Numbered from the stretch's first letter, positions 24,982-34,010 are shown. The stretch: DNA of 64,000 nucleotides from Anaeromassilibacillus sp. An200 (GCF_002160025.1 NZ_NFJU01000002.1:62001-126000); one strand, 5' to 3'. The notes: generated by a model from the sequence alone, not told the origin. Numbers and translations: made by a program.

Positions 24982-26076
24982 TTGGAAATCCTGCAAGACA
25001 TTCTCGCGGCAATCGGTGTAGTGCTCAACGGCATCCCCCAGGGCCTTCTCGCGCTGACCTACGGTTTCGCGTCCGTTCCGACGGCGATCGGCTTCGCGGT
25101 GGGCGCCGTCTCCTGCGGCGCGCTGAACTCGGTGGCCCCGATCTCCTTCCAGGCGGAAACGATCGTCATGGCCGGCAGCATGGGCAAGACGCGCCGGGAG
25201 CGTCTCTCGATGGTCATGTTCGGCGGCCTGATTATGGTCGTGCTGGGCCTGACAGGCGCGCTGTCCGCGATCACCTCCTTTGCCGGGGATGCGATTGTCC
25301 ACGCCATGATGGCGGGCGTCGGCTTCGTGCTGGTGCGCACGGCCTTCGGCATGGTGAAGGAAAACCAGATCGCCGGATGGGTGTCCGTGGCCTCCGCCGT
25401 GCTCATCTATCTCGTGACCAAGTATCTGGATCCCTCCAACGCGCTGGTTTATACCATTGTCGGCTCCCTGATTATTTCCAGCGTGGCCGCGAAGATCGCA
25501 GGCCAGAAGCTGGGGGAAAACGCTGTGGCGGAGCAGATGTGCCGCCTGCGCCTGGAAAAGCCCACGATGAACCTGAACGTGGCGCGCGGCGCGCTCTCGC
25601 TGGCCTGCCTGACAATCGGCGCGAACATTGCGTTCGGCAACATCACGAGCGGCATGTCCGGCGGCGAATTGAACGTTGACCATCTCACGGTGTATTCCGG
25701 CCTTGCGGACGCGCTGAGCTCCCTCTTCGGCGGCGGCCCTGTGGAGGCCATCATCTCCGCGACGGGCGCGGCCCCGCACGCGGTGCTCTCCGGCGTCATC
25801 ATGATGGCGGCTATGGCCCTGATCCTCTTCTTCGGCCTGCTGCCGAAGATCGGCAAGTTTGTGCCGAGCCAGTCCATCGCGGGCTTCCTGTTTATCCTGG
25901 GCGCGTTTGTGACAATCCCGGGAGACGGCGCGGCGGCCTTTGCCACCGGGGAAGCCGGCGGCTCCGTGATCGCTGCCGTGACCATGGCGGTCACCGCTGT
26001 GTTTGACCCGTTCTTCGGCATGCTGGCGGGCATTGTGCTCAAGCTGATCATCGGCGCGACGGGACTCGCCCTGTAA
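24982..26076 (+). CDS. Purine/NCS2-like membrane permease
   Basis: A 364-residue membrane protein, nearly all hydrophobic helices with short loops. GALNSVAPISFQAETIVMAGSM resembles the conserved substrate segment of nucleobase and related APC-type permeases, and the gene is followed after 51 nt by a purine-type phosphoribosyltransferase gene; uptake plus phosphoribosylation is a salvage pair. The family call is moderate because signatures of the xanthine/uracil group are not perfect. The start is unclear: GTG 24973, TTG 24976 and TTG 24982 all follow AGAAAGGG; TTG 24982 has the best spacing. Confidence 0.65.
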   Translation: MEILQDILAAIGVVLNGIPQGLLALTYGFASVPTAIGFAVGAVSCGALNSVAPISFQAETIVMAGSMGKTRRERLSMVMFGGLIMVVLGLTGALSAITSFAGDAIVHAMMAGVGFVLVRTAFGMVKENQIAGWVSVASAVLIYLVTKYLDPSNALVYTIVGSLIISSVAAKIAGQKLGENAVAEQMCRLRLEKPTMNLNVARGALSLACLTIGANIAFGNITSGMSGGELNVDHLTVYSGLADALSSLFGGGPVEAIISATGAAPHAVLSGVIMMAAMALILFFGLLPKIGKFVPSQSIAGFLFILGAFVTIPGDGAAAFATGEAGGSVIAAVTMAVTAVFDPFFGMLAGIVLKLIIGATGLAL

Positions 26077-26127
26077 GGCGAACGTCGCCCACAACCCATA
26101 CGCAATATCAGGAAAGGCGGAAAGAAT

Positions 26128-26676
26128 ATGGAACAGCAGTATTACACTCTCGAAGTGGCGGGCCTGACCCGTCAGCTTCCCATTATGCAGGTCTCCGAAA
26201 ACCTGTGCATTGCCAGCTTTGTGATCCTCGGGGACTGTGAGCTGGTCACAAAGGCCGCCCCGCTGCTTGAGAAAAAGCTGCCGGAGGTCGACTACATCGT
26301 GACGGCTGAGGCCAAGGGCATCCCGCTCGTCAATGAGCTGTGCCGCCTGCGCAATCTGCCGTATTACATCGTGGCCCGCAAGAGCGTAAAGCCCTACATG
26401 AGCCACCCGATCACCGACGAGGTGGTATCCATCACCACCCAGAAGGCCCAGACGCTCTGCCTGGACGGCAAGGACGCCCTGCTGCTCAAGGGCAAGCGCG
26501 TCGCCATTGTCGACGACGTGATCTCCACGGGGGAATCCCTGCTCGCCATTGAGCGCCTGGCGGAGAAAGCGGGCGGCAACATCGTGGCCCGCGCCGCTAT
26601 CCTCGCGGAGGGAGACGCCGCCAAGCGCGACGACATCCTTTTCCTCGAGCCCCTGCCGCTCTTCCCCATCGGCTGA
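26128..26676 (+). CDS. Adenine/purine phosphoribosyltransferase family protein
   Basis: A 182-residue type I phosphoribosyltransferase. The PRPP-binding motif is VAIVDDVISTGESL (about residues 125-138), preceded by a flexible loop ARKSVKPYMSHPI and the VTAEAKGIPLVNELCR segment typical of Apt-like enzymes. It would convert a purine base and PRPP to a nucleotide in the cytoplasm. The start follows AGGAAAGGCGG. It is the second gene behind the permease. A regulatory, non-catalytic role of the PurR type is possible but the N-terminal winged helix of PurR is absent. Confidence 0.85.
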   Translation: MEQQYYTLEVAGLTRQLPIMQVSENLCIASFVILGDCELVTKAAPLLEKKLPEVDYIVTAEAKGIPLVNELCRLRNLPYYIVARKSVKPYMSHPITDEVVSITTQKAQTLCLDGKDALLLKGKRVAIVDDVISTGESLLAIERLAEKAGGNIVARAAILAEGDAAKRDDILFLEPLPLFPIG

Positions 26677-26685
26677 GTCCGCACG

Positions 26686-26728
26686 AAAAAAGGCCTCTTG
26701 CGATACGAAATCGCAAGAGGCCTTTTTT
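26686..26728. terminator. Bidirectional terminator
   Basis: AGGCCTCTTGCGAT / ATCGCAAGAGGCCT with A run before and T run after, between the convergent phosphoribosyltransferase and EF-G-like genes. Its CTCTTGCGA arm resembles the family B stem at 56341-56371. Confidence 0.93.
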
Positions 26729-26736
26729 CATCTGTT

Positions 26737-28809
26737 TTATTCGATTTCGCCGGCAGCCTTCGCGTCCTCGATGACCTTCTGGGCCACCATCGCGGGAGCT
26801 TCCTCGTAACGCACAAAATCAAACTGGTAGCTTCCGCGTCCCTGCGTCACCTGGCGCATGTAGGTGGAGAAGTCCGCCATCTCCGCCATGGGAACCTCGG
26901 CGTCGATCGTCTGATAGCCTTCCTTGGCAGGGTTCATGCCGAGCACACGGCCGCGGCGCTTATTGATCTCGCCCATGATATCGCCCATGTTGGCATCCGG
27001 CACCGTCGCGCTCAGCGCGCCGATGGGCTCAAGCAGCACGGGGGACGCCTGCGGCATACCGGCCTTGTAAGCCAGGGAAGCCGCCGTCTTGAACGCCATT
27101 TCAGAGGAGTCCACCGGGTGATACGAGCCGTCATACAGTGTGGCGCGCAGGCCAACCACCGGATATCCGGCCAGAGGGCCCTTCACGATGCACTCACGCA
27201 GTCCCTTCTCAACCGCCGGGAAAAAGTTCTTCGGCACGGAACCGCCGACGACGCGCTCCCCGAACTCCAGGCCCTCGCTGTCGCAGGGCTCAAACTCGAT
27301 CCACACGTCACCGAACTGGCCGTGGCCGCCTGTCTGCTTCTTGTGACGGCCCTGCACCTGCACCTTCTTGCGGATCGTCTCACGGTACGGCACACGCGGC
27401 TTCTGCAGCGTCACGTCTACGCCGAACTTGCTCTTGAGCTTGGAGACAATCACATCCAGATGCTGCTCGCCCAGGCCGGAAATGACCATCTGATGCGTCT
27501 CGGCGTTTGTGGCGAACTTGATGGTCGGATCCTCTTCCACCAGACGGAAGATGCCCTGCGCCACCTTGTCCTCCTCGCCCTTGGTCTTGGGGGCGATCGC
27601 CATGGACAGCGTCGGGGACGGATAGCTGACGCCCTCGAGCGTCACCTTGCGCGTGGGAGCGCACAGCGTGTCGCCCGTGTTCGCGCCGGAGAGCTTAAGC
27701 ACCGCGCCGATATCACCCGCGCCGATGAAGCCCGCGTCCTCCTGCTTCTTGCCGCGCATCACGACCACCTTGCCGATGCGCTCCGTGTTGCCCGTGCGCA
27801 TGTTGACCAGCTGGGAGTCCGGCGCAACCTTGCCGGAAATGACCTTGATATAGGAAACCTTGCCCACAAAGGGGTCGGCAACGGTCTTGAACACGAGGGC
27901 GGCGGTCGCGCCGTCCGGGTTTACGGAGATCTCCACGGGATCGCCGTTGATGTCCGCGCCGATCTCGCCCGCCTTCTCCTCAGCGGAGGGCGCGAGCCAC
28001 GTCAGGCCGTCCAGGAACTGCTCCATGCCGCGCATGAGGATTGCGTCGCCGCAGAACACAGGGGTGATCGCGCCGCTCTTGACGCCCTTGCTCACGCCGA
28101 CGATAACCTCCTCAGGCGTAAAGGGCTCGCCGGAGAAGTATTTCTCAAACATTTCGTCGCTTGTCTCGGCCACAGCCTCATAGATAGCCGTGCGCAGGCC
28201 TTCGAGACGATCGCCCATGTCGGGCATCTTGACCTCGACGGGCTTGCCGCCGGAATAGTCGTATGCCTTATATTCCAGAATGTTCACATAGATATCGGCC
28301 TTGCCGTCCACGATGTACGGAACAACCACGGGGCAGGTGGAGGGGCCGAAATGGCTCTTGAGATCCTCAAACACACGGTAGAAGCGGGCGTCCTCGTCCG
28401 CCAGGCCGTTGACGAAGAAAATCTTCGACAGGCCGCGCGCGGAAGCCGCGTCATATGCCTTCTCGGTGCCCACGGCCACGCCGTCCTTGCCGGAAACCGC
28501 GATCAGAACGGAATCGGCGGCGCGGATGGATTCGCACAGGCCGCCCTCAAAGTCGAACAGGCCCGGCGCGTCGAGCAGGTTGATCTTGCTGTTTCTCCAC
28601 TCCAGCGGAGCCACGGCGGCGGAGACGGAAGCCTTGCGGCGGATCTCCTCGGGATCGCTGTCGCAGACGGTGTTGCCCTCGCTGACCTTGCCGCGGCGAT
28701 CGGTCGCTCCGGAGAGATAGAGCATCGCTTCCGCGATGGATGTCTTTCCGGAGCCGCTATGGCCTGCCAGCGCTATGTTGAAAATATTCTTGGCCGGATA
28801 TTGTTTCAT
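26737..28809 (-). CDS. Elongation factor G-like GTPase (EF-G paralogue)
   Basis: A 690-residue translation-factor GTPase with all EF-G domains in order: G domain, beta-barrel domain II, domains III-V (with GRHKKQTGGHGQFGDVWIEF in domain IV). The P-loop GHSGSGKTS is at 16-24. The G3 motif is DAPG (80-83) rather than DTPG, and where NKxD is expected the sequence is NGLAD (134-138), so guanine recognition is altered. These differences place it with the EF-G-like paralogues of clostridia rather than canonical fusA, which is normally beside rpsL/rpsG/tuf and is not here. The start follows AAGGGGA. Transcribed alone from 29069-29097 with a 250-nt leader. Confidence 0.88.
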   Translation of the reverse strand: MKQYPAKNIFNIALAGHSGSGKTSIAEAMLYLSGATDRRGKVSEGNTVCDSDPEEIRRKASVSAAVAPLEWRNSKINLLDAPGLFDFEGGLCESIRAADSVLIAVSGKDGVAVGTEKAYDAASARGLSKIFFVNGLADEDARFYRVFEDLKSHFGPSTCPVVVPYIVDGKADIYVNILEYKAYDYSGGKPVEVKMPDMGDRLEGLRTAIYEAVAETSDEMFEKYFSGEPFTPEEVIVGVSKGVKSGAITPVFCGDAILMRGMEQFLDGLTWLAPSAEEKAGEIGADINGDPVEISVNPDGATAALVFKTVADPFVGKVSYIKVISGKVAPDSQLVNMRTGNTERIGKVVVMRGKKQEDAGFIGAGDIGAVLKLSGANTGDTLCAPTRKVTLEGVSYPSPTLSMAIAPKTKGEEDKVAQGIFRLVEEDPTIKFATNAETHQMVISGLGEQHLDVIVSKLKSKFGVDVTLQKPRVPYRETIRKKVQVQGRHKKQTGGHGQFGDVWIEFEPCDSEGLEFGERVVGGSVPKNFFPAVEKGLRECIVKGPLAGYPVVGLRATLYDGSYHPVDSSEMAFKTAASLAYKAGMPQASPVLLEPIGALSATVPDANMGDIMGEINKRRGRVLGMNPAKEGYQTIDAEVPMAEMADFSTYMRQVTQGRGSYQFDFVRYEEAPAMVAQKVIEDAKAAGEIE

Positions 28810-29068
28810 CTCGAAGTTCCCCTTTCAGCTTTTTGTGCTCGGACTCAGGAGCACGCCTTTCCCGCAGGCGGCGAAAAGTAAAGGGCGTCCGGACACGGGG
28901 AACCCACGGTTCTCTGCAAGCAACGGTATCTGCTGCGCCGAAGCTGCCGGGAAGCTTCCCCCGCGCTCCGTCTTGCGGCTCCTCGCTGTTTGCGAAAAAT
29001 CCGTCAATGTCTCCGTTTTCAGATACGCCCTGTACAATCTATCCAATATGTAATCCGAATTTATCCCT

Positions 29069-29097
29069 ATTATAGCGCAGAGAGACGAGAAAGGCAA
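29069..29097 (-). promoter_or_regulatory. Promoter of the EF-G-like gene
   Basis: TTGCCT (29092-29097), 17 nt, TATAAT (29069-29074), minus strand. The leader 28810-29062 is about 250 nt; I see no known riboswitch or short gene in it. Confidence 0.75.
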
Positions 29098-29209
29098 GCG
29101 GCAAAGAAGAATTTTTCACAACTCCCCTCCAATTCCTTGCGCCAAATTTTATGAAGTTCCGACAAGAAGCCCTGGTTTTTGACCCAGTGCACAGGCCCTA
29201 TCCCTTTTC

Positions 29210-29238
29210 TTGCCGCCATGCCGGAAAGAAGGTATAAT
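29210..29238 (+). promoter_or_regulatory. Promoter of the ClC gene
   Basis: TTGCCG (29210-29215), 17 nt, TATAAT (29233-29238), 34 nt before the start codon. Confidence 0.75.
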
Positions 29239-29271
29239 AAGGAAAAAGAGCCGGACGGGGAGGAATCGGAC

Positions 29272-30579
29272 ATGAATGAGCGCGCGGGTCTATGGGCGCG
29301 GTTTACAGAAAGCAGGGCATTTCTGCCCTGCGCAGGGTTTGCGGCGGGAATTCTTGCGGGAGGCGTTTCGGTACTGTACCGCCTGAGCCTTCAGTTTGCC
29401 TCGGATACGCTGGGACACTCTCTCACGTTTATCCGGAAAAACGCGGGATGGACGGCGGTCTGGTTCCTGGTTTTGATTGCGCTGGCCGGGCTGACCTCTC
29501 TCCTGGTGCGCCGCCAGCCGCTGATCGGGGGCAGCGGGATCCCACAGCTGGAATGTGAGCTGCACGGCAAAATCAAAAGCTCCTGGCTCTCCGTGCTGCT
29601 GTGCAAGTTCGCGGGCGGCTTTCTGTGCATGCTGGGAGGGCTGTCGCTTGGCCGGGAAGGGCCGTCGATCCAGCTGGGCGCCATGGCGGGAAAAGGATTC
29701 TCCCGTTTCCTGCGGCGCGGCGGCGAGGAGGAGCGCGTCCTGATCAGCTGCGGAGCCAGCGCGGGGCTGGCGGCGGCCTTTCACGCTCCCGCGGCGGGCG
29801 TGCTGTTCTGCCTGGAGGAGCTTCATCACACCTTCACGCCCCGGCTCCTTCTGCCGCTGATGACGGCTGTGCTCTCGGCGGATCTTCTCTCCGTACAGGT
29901 GTTCGGCGTGGGGCCGGTGTTCCAGTTTGCTCCCCAGACGGATTTTACGCCGGTGCTTTATCTTCTGGTCGTGCCGCTGGGGCTTCTGCTCGGCGTGCTT
30001 GGCGCGTTCTACAACGCCGCCACGATGGCTGTGGTCCGCTTTTTGCAGGACAAGAGCGGCCTTCCGGTTTTTGTCCGCCTGCTCATCCCCTTCCTCATGG
30101 CGGGAATCCTGGCGCTGTGCGCCCCCTCTCTGCTCGGCTCCGGCCACAATCTGGTGGAACAGGCGGCGGCGGGAGACTATATGCTGGAAATCCTGCTGCT
30201 CCTGCTGGTGGGAAAATTCCTCTTTTCCCTTCTCAGCTTCGGCTCCGGCGCGCCGGGCGGGATCTTTTTCCCTCTGCTCGTCCTCGGCGCTCTGATCGGA
30301 TGCTCCTACGGCGTGTGCGCGGTGGAGCTTTTCGGGCTGGAAAAAGATCTGATCGCCGCGTTCCTGCTGCTCGGTATGGCGGGCAATTTCGCGGCGATTG
30401 TCCGCGCACCCTTCACCGGGGCCATCCTTCTTTTTGAGATGACAGGCTCCGTCCACACACTGCTCCCTCTGCTCGCCGTCTCCCTCATCGCCTGCGCCAC
30501 CGCCGACGCCCTGCGCAGCGCACCGATCTATGATTCCCTCGCCGCCCGGCTTAACGCCGGTCGGCGGTCTGAAGCATAA
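29272..30579 (+). CDS. ClC-family chloride channel or H+/Cl- antiporter
   Basis: A 435-residue membrane protein with the three ClC selectivity motifs: GGSGIPQLE, GREGPSIQLG (its Glu is the gating residue) and GSGAPGGIFFPLLV. The internal proton-pathway Glu is likely in VLFCLEELHH, so antiport is plausible. No CBS domains follow the channel, as in the shorter bacterial members. Start ATG 29272 follows GGGGAGGA. Possible roles are acid resistance or fluoride/chloride handling. It is transcribed alone, and repeat A2 lies beyond its stop codon. Confidence 0.94.
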   Translation: MNERAGLWARFTESRAFLPCAGFAAGILAGGVSVLYRLSLQFASDTLGHSLTFIRKNAGWTAVWFLVLIALAGLTSLLVRRQPLIGGSGIPQLECELHGKIKSSWLSVLLCKFAGGFLCMLGGLSLGREGPSIQLGAMAGKGFSRFLRRGGEEERVLISCGASAGLAAAFHAPAAGVLFCLEELHHTFTPRLLLPLMTAVLSADLLSVQVFGVGPVFQFAPQTDFTPVLYLLVVPLGLLLGVLGAFYNAATMAVVRFLQDKSGLPVFVRLLIPFLMAGILALCAPSLLGSGHNLVEQAAAGDYMLEILLLLLVGKFLFSLLSFGSGAPGGIFFPLLVLGALIGCSYGVCAVELFGLEKDLIAAFLLLGMAGNFAAIVRAPFTGAILLFEMTGSVHTLLPLLAVSLIACATADALRSAPIYDSLAARLNAGRRSEA

Positions 30580-30639
30580 TTTTGCGGGCTTCGCCCGGAA
30601 AATTACGCTTCAGCGGCTGAGTGCTATCCGCAATTCCAT

Positions 30640-30865
30640 GTAGAGCCGTACCCCAACGCACGAGAACAGTTTCGCAATCGAAGATTGCGAGTTGTTCTGT
30701 TGCCAGCCGGCGTTTGGCGGCCTTGCGCCGCAAGCCGGCCGCTCCCAGGGAGAGGGGGCGCAAGGCTCGCGTAGGAGACCAAAGGGGTTCGAAGGGGCAA
30801 AGCCCCTCGCGGTTCTTTCCCCCATTTCTTGGCGGCAAGAAATGGGGGGCCTCCGCGGCCTGAGC
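30640..30865 (-). repeat. Dispersed repeat family A, copy 2 (inverted)
   Basis: Reverse-orientation near-copy of 12668-12894. It lies between the 3' ends of the ClC gene and the secreted protein gene. The preceding stretch 30580-30639 has a small CGGGC-TTC-GCCCG hairpin. Confidence 0.88.
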
Positions 30866-30888
30866 GGGAAACGGGAAAAGAAAGAACA

Positions 30889-30932
30889 AGCCCCCACACC
30901 TTCCTTGCGGAAGATGCGGGGGCTGCCTTTTT
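30889..30932. terminator. Terminator of secreted protein gene 1
   Basis: AGCCCCCACACCTTCC / GGAAGATGCGGGGGCT hairpin with T-rich sequence on both sides. A close relative terminates gene 2 at 41803-41849. Confidence 0.85.
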
Positions 30933-30970
30933 GCGAATGAGTTTTTTCAGCGCTCTACAACCGACAAAAC

Positions 30971-33631
30971 TTATTCACTGATATGTGCCACGGCAACCGT
31001 AAACGGCGCGCCGTTGACATAGAAGCCGCAGCCGTCGCCGGCGTTGCCGACGGCGTACACCTTGAAGAACCAGTCATTGCCGCTGTTTCCGGCATACTCC
31101 ACACGGAAGGAGGAGGAACCGGCTGCCATGACAGGCTTGCTGGAAGCCGTCAGCTTGAACTGGTAGCTGCCGCCCTTCTTTACAGAGAAGGGTGCGGTGG
31201 TATCGCAGGATACGCCGCCATACACCTCGGAAGCGGTGATGGTGGACACCTTCGTGCCGTTCACCAGAACGTCGCACGTCTGGCCCACAGCGCCGATGGC
31301 GTATACCTTGAAGAAATAGTCATTTCCATTCTGCGAGGCAAACACCACGCGGAAGTTGGAATTGCTGACCGTCACGACGGGAACCTGGCCGTTGGTGGAG
31401 GTAAGCTTATACTGATAGGAACCTTTCACAGAGAAATTACCCACCGTATCGCTCACGCAGCCCTGCGGCTGAGCATTTCCGCTTGTGCCGGGGTTCGTAC
31501 CCGTGCCCGGATTTGTGCCGGAGCCGGTATTCGGCATTGCCGTGCCGGTGCTGCCGTCGTTCCACGAACCGCCGGAGGAACCACCGGAGGATCCGCCGCC
31601 GGATGTGGATTTCTCGACTGTGATCGTGCAAGCTGCCGTCTTACCGCCCACCGTCGCCGTTACTGTTGCGGTGCCTGCTTTCAGGCCCTTCACGGAAGCG
31701 GTATTATCCTTGTTGTCGGTCAGAGAAAGGATCGTGGTATCCTTGGTCGCAAATACAGCCTTCTCGTTTGTTCCCTTCACCGTGGCGGTGATGGCAGCCG
31801 TTTTGCCAACCTTGATGGTATCAGAGGAAGAGGTAAGCGTAATGGTAATCTCAGGGACTGCGGTTTCTTCCACCGTGATAACCGCCTCAGCCGTGCAGGA
31901 CTTTCCATCCGCATAAGCATACGACGCGGTGATGGCCGCTGTTCCCTTGGCCACCGCTGTCACGGTGCCGTTGTTCACAGCCGCAACCTTTTCATTGCTG
32001 CTTGTCCATGTGACCTTTGCGTCAGATACCGGATTCCCATCCTTCGTTACATCCGCTTTCAGGGAAACGGTCTCCCCAACCTTGATGGTAGCTTTGTCCG
32101 GTGTGACCGTGATCGCATAAACCGGATCCACCGTAATATCAAACCCTGTCACCGTGACATTCACACTGACGGAATTGTTCGAAAGTGTTCCGTTTGCGTC
32201 CTCATTCAGCTTAACCGTTGCGGTGACAGTAGCGCTACCGTTGGCGTGAGCTGTCACTTTACCCTGAGCGTTCTTGCCTTCGTAATCGCTGTCCGGCTCA
32301 GCCGTCGCTACAGCATCGTTGCCGGACTTCCAATCCACTTTATAATTGCCGGAGTCCAGAACGTCACCATTTTTATCTACAACTTGGATTTCAATAGAAT
32401 CAGTCGGCTTGTCTTTGCTCAGCGAAAGATCTCCGTTGTCGGGCTTTACTGCTTTCACTTCATACTGCGTTTTGCCCGGCTCCGGCTTGGTGCCGTTCAT
32501 CTGCTCTGCCGTCACATCGAAAGCAACGATGGCATATTTAGAAGCAGCCTTGGACACCTCGAAGGTAACGGAACCTTCTGCGACAGATTTCACGCCGCTG
32601 TCTACCCATGTTCCCTGCTCATTGGAGAAAACCTTGACTTCATCCGAAGCAACAGTAGTGGGAACCGTCAGCTCCACGATCATATCATCCGAAAGCTTGC
32701 TGACATCGATCGTTACCTTTTCACCCGGGATCTGATTGTCACCGAATTGATCGTTTACAATCGTAGGCATCAGATCGATTTTCTGGGAATCATCTCCCCT
32801 GGTTTCCGCAAGCAGCGCAAACGTTTGAGCGCTTTTTGCAGTAAATTTCCAGGTGTAAGAAATTTCGCCAACCTTGACCGTAATGTTCAAAGTAAAGCTG
32901 CCATCTTTGAACTTGTCATGATTGAACACGCTGGTGTCGAGCAGCAAGCTTCCGTTCTCATCGGATGCTTCCACCTGAACATATGCTTCAGCTGCGTCCA
33001 CCTTGTCCAAAACAGCCTCAACAGCCGCAGCCGGAACGGTAACGGTAGCAGGATCTTCCTCAGAAACCGTCGGAATTTTGGCCGGGGTGTTCTCGCCCGT
33101 TGTTACACTTCCGGTCACATTTTTATAATACGAGATCCGCCAGGCCGGGGTGGGATCTCCTGCTGAAGAAATCTCCAGCTTGGAACCGCCTGCCATGGAG
33201 ATCGGCGGGACTTCAAAGGTGATCTTCTGGTTGTCGGATTCATTTTCCGCAGGAGTATTAGGCTGCATGTCGGAAGGCATTTCCGGGACATAGACCAGGT
33301 TGTTTCCCGAATCCAAAACCTTCAGCTCATACTGTCCTTCCAAATTTTGACCGGTAACAGTAATTTGAACCTGCTCCTCAGAAGAAAGATCCACCTGTAC
33401 GGCTTTTTCCGCATCCAGATCCACTTGAACTGTGTAGCCCGAATCCTGGCCCTTGCGGTACCCGGAATCGACGCTCTGTCCGCTCTCACCCTGCTGAATG
33501 GTGATGTGCCCGGAATCCGAATCCCAGGTCCGCGCATACACCTGCGGCCCCGCCGCCGAGACGATGGTAAACATCGACGTGAGCATGCAGGTCACGAGCA
33601 CAAGCGAGAGGAACTGCTTAAACGCTCTCAT
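30971..33631 (-). CDS. Large secreted protein with Big_2 domains and a C-terminal twin module
   Basis: An 886-residue exported protein. A signal peptide (about 1-26, ending TIVSA) is followed by a region unlike known domains, then two bacterial Ig-like (Big_2) domains (about 505-670; recognisable from IKVGETVSLKADVTKDG, VTWTSSNEKVAAVNNGTVTA and TIKVGKTAAITATVKG), a Gly/Ser/Thr/Pro linker, and two ~75-residue copies of a module around NGNDYFFKVYAIG and SGNDWFFKVYAVG. No LPxTG, SLH or choline-binding anchor is seen, so attachment is unknown. The start follows GGAGGG. The promoter is at 33920-33948 and the leader of ~285 nt is shared with gene 2. Confidence 0.85.
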   Translation of the reverse strand: MRAFKQFLSLVLVTCMLTSMFTIVSAAGPQVYARTWDSDSGHITIQQGESGQSVDSGYRKGQDSGYTVQVDLDAEKAVQVDLSSEEQVQITVTGQNLEGQYELKVLDSGNNLVYVPEMPSDMQPNTPAENESDNQKITFEVPPISMAGGSKLEISSAGDPTPAWRISYYKNVTGSVTTGENTPAKIPTVSEEDPATVTVPAAAVEAVLDKVDAAEAYVQVEASDENGSLLLDTSVFNHDKFKDGSFTLNITVKVGEISYTWKFTAKSAQTFALLAETRGDDSQKIDLMPTIVNDQFGDNQIPGEKVTIDVSKLSDDMIVELTVPTTVASDEVKVFSNEQGTWVDSGVKSVAEGSVTFEVSKAASKYAIVAFDVTAEQMNGTKPEPGKTQYEVKAVKPDNGDLSLSKDKPTDSIEIQVVDKNGDVLDSGNYKVDWKSGNDAVATAEPDSDYEGKNAQGKVTAHANGSATVTATVKLNEDANGTLSNNSVSVNVTVTGFDITVDPVYAITVTPDKATIKVGETVSLKADVTKDGNPVSDAKVTWTSSNEKVAAVNNGTVTAVAKGTAAITASYAYADGKSCTAEAVITVEETAVPEITITLTSSSDTIKVGKTAAITATVKGTNEKAVFATKDTTILSLTDNKDNTASVKGLKAGTATVTATVGGKTAACTITVEKSTSGGGSSGGSSGGSWNDGSTGTAMPNTGSGTNPGTGTNPGTSGNAQPQGCVSDTVGNFSVKGSYQYKLTSTNGQVPVVTVSNSNFRVVFASQNGNDYFFKVYAIGAVGQTCDVLVNGTKVSTITASEVYGGVSCDTTAPFSVKKGGSYQFKLTASSKPVMAAGSSSFRVEYAGNSGNDWFFKVYAVGNAGDGCGFYVNGAPFTVAVAHISE

Positions 33632-33919
33632 GATACGATATCCCTCCTGTAAAATTTCCGCGCGAAAAGAAGCGGGGGACGCTTCCGGCCCGCGCGCCGC
33701 CTACGAAAAAACTGTGCTGTGTCACCCCTCCTTATGTGGATTTCCTTGCTTCTCACACCATCTGCGTCCTAAGGAGCGCGGCCACCACCTCCCCACCGAA
33801 ATTCTCTTGTCCACCGCCCGCTGGGCGGATCAAACTGCTTGGAAGGCGCCCTCTTTGTTGCTTTTCCTAAACCCCTCATATTTGGGGGTCAGAATACAGC
33901 TATTCTATTTATTGGTATT
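33632..33919 (-). promoter_or_regulatory. Conserved 285-nt leader of secreted protein gene 1
   Basis: Blocks of this leader recur before gene 2 (43962-44292): a CCCC-AAATATGA-GGGG hairpin, GGTTTAGGAAAAGC, CTTCCAAGCAGTTTGATCCG with a CGCCC/GGGCG hairpin, and GGACAAGAGAATTT. No open reading frame with a ribosome site is evident. A structured regulatory leader is likely; I cannot match it to a known riboswitch. Confidence 0.6.
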
Positions 33920-33948
33920 AGTATAGCACGCGTTCCAGGTAAAATCAA
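33920..33948 (-). promoter_or_regulatory. Promoter of secreted protein gene 1
   Basis: TTGATT (33943-33948), 17 nt, TATACT (33920-33925), minus strand, the same boxes and spacing as for gene 2. Confidence 0.75.
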
Positions 33949-33966
33949 CCATAAAAAGAAAAAGAA

Positions 33967-34010
33967 AGGGAAACAGCATCCGCCTTCCAAAAGCGGATGC
34001 TGTTTCCCTT
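33967..34010 (-). terminator. Terminator of fba
   Basis: AGGGAAACAGCATCCGC / GCGGATGCTGTTTCCCT hairpin; the minus-strand RNA continues with CTTTCTTTTTCTTTTT. Confidence 0.93.

Noticed and set aside
24802-26406. Long minus-strand open frame opposite the purine-type permease
   Set aside because: The plus strand encodes a clean membrane protein with family features; the antisense product is His/Gln/Arg-rich without a start site.
30621-30897. Several 80-110-codon open frames inside repeat A that also occur in copy 1
   Set aside because: Frames exist in both orientations, lack ribosome sites and end at different places in the two copies. The repeat is better explained as non-coding.
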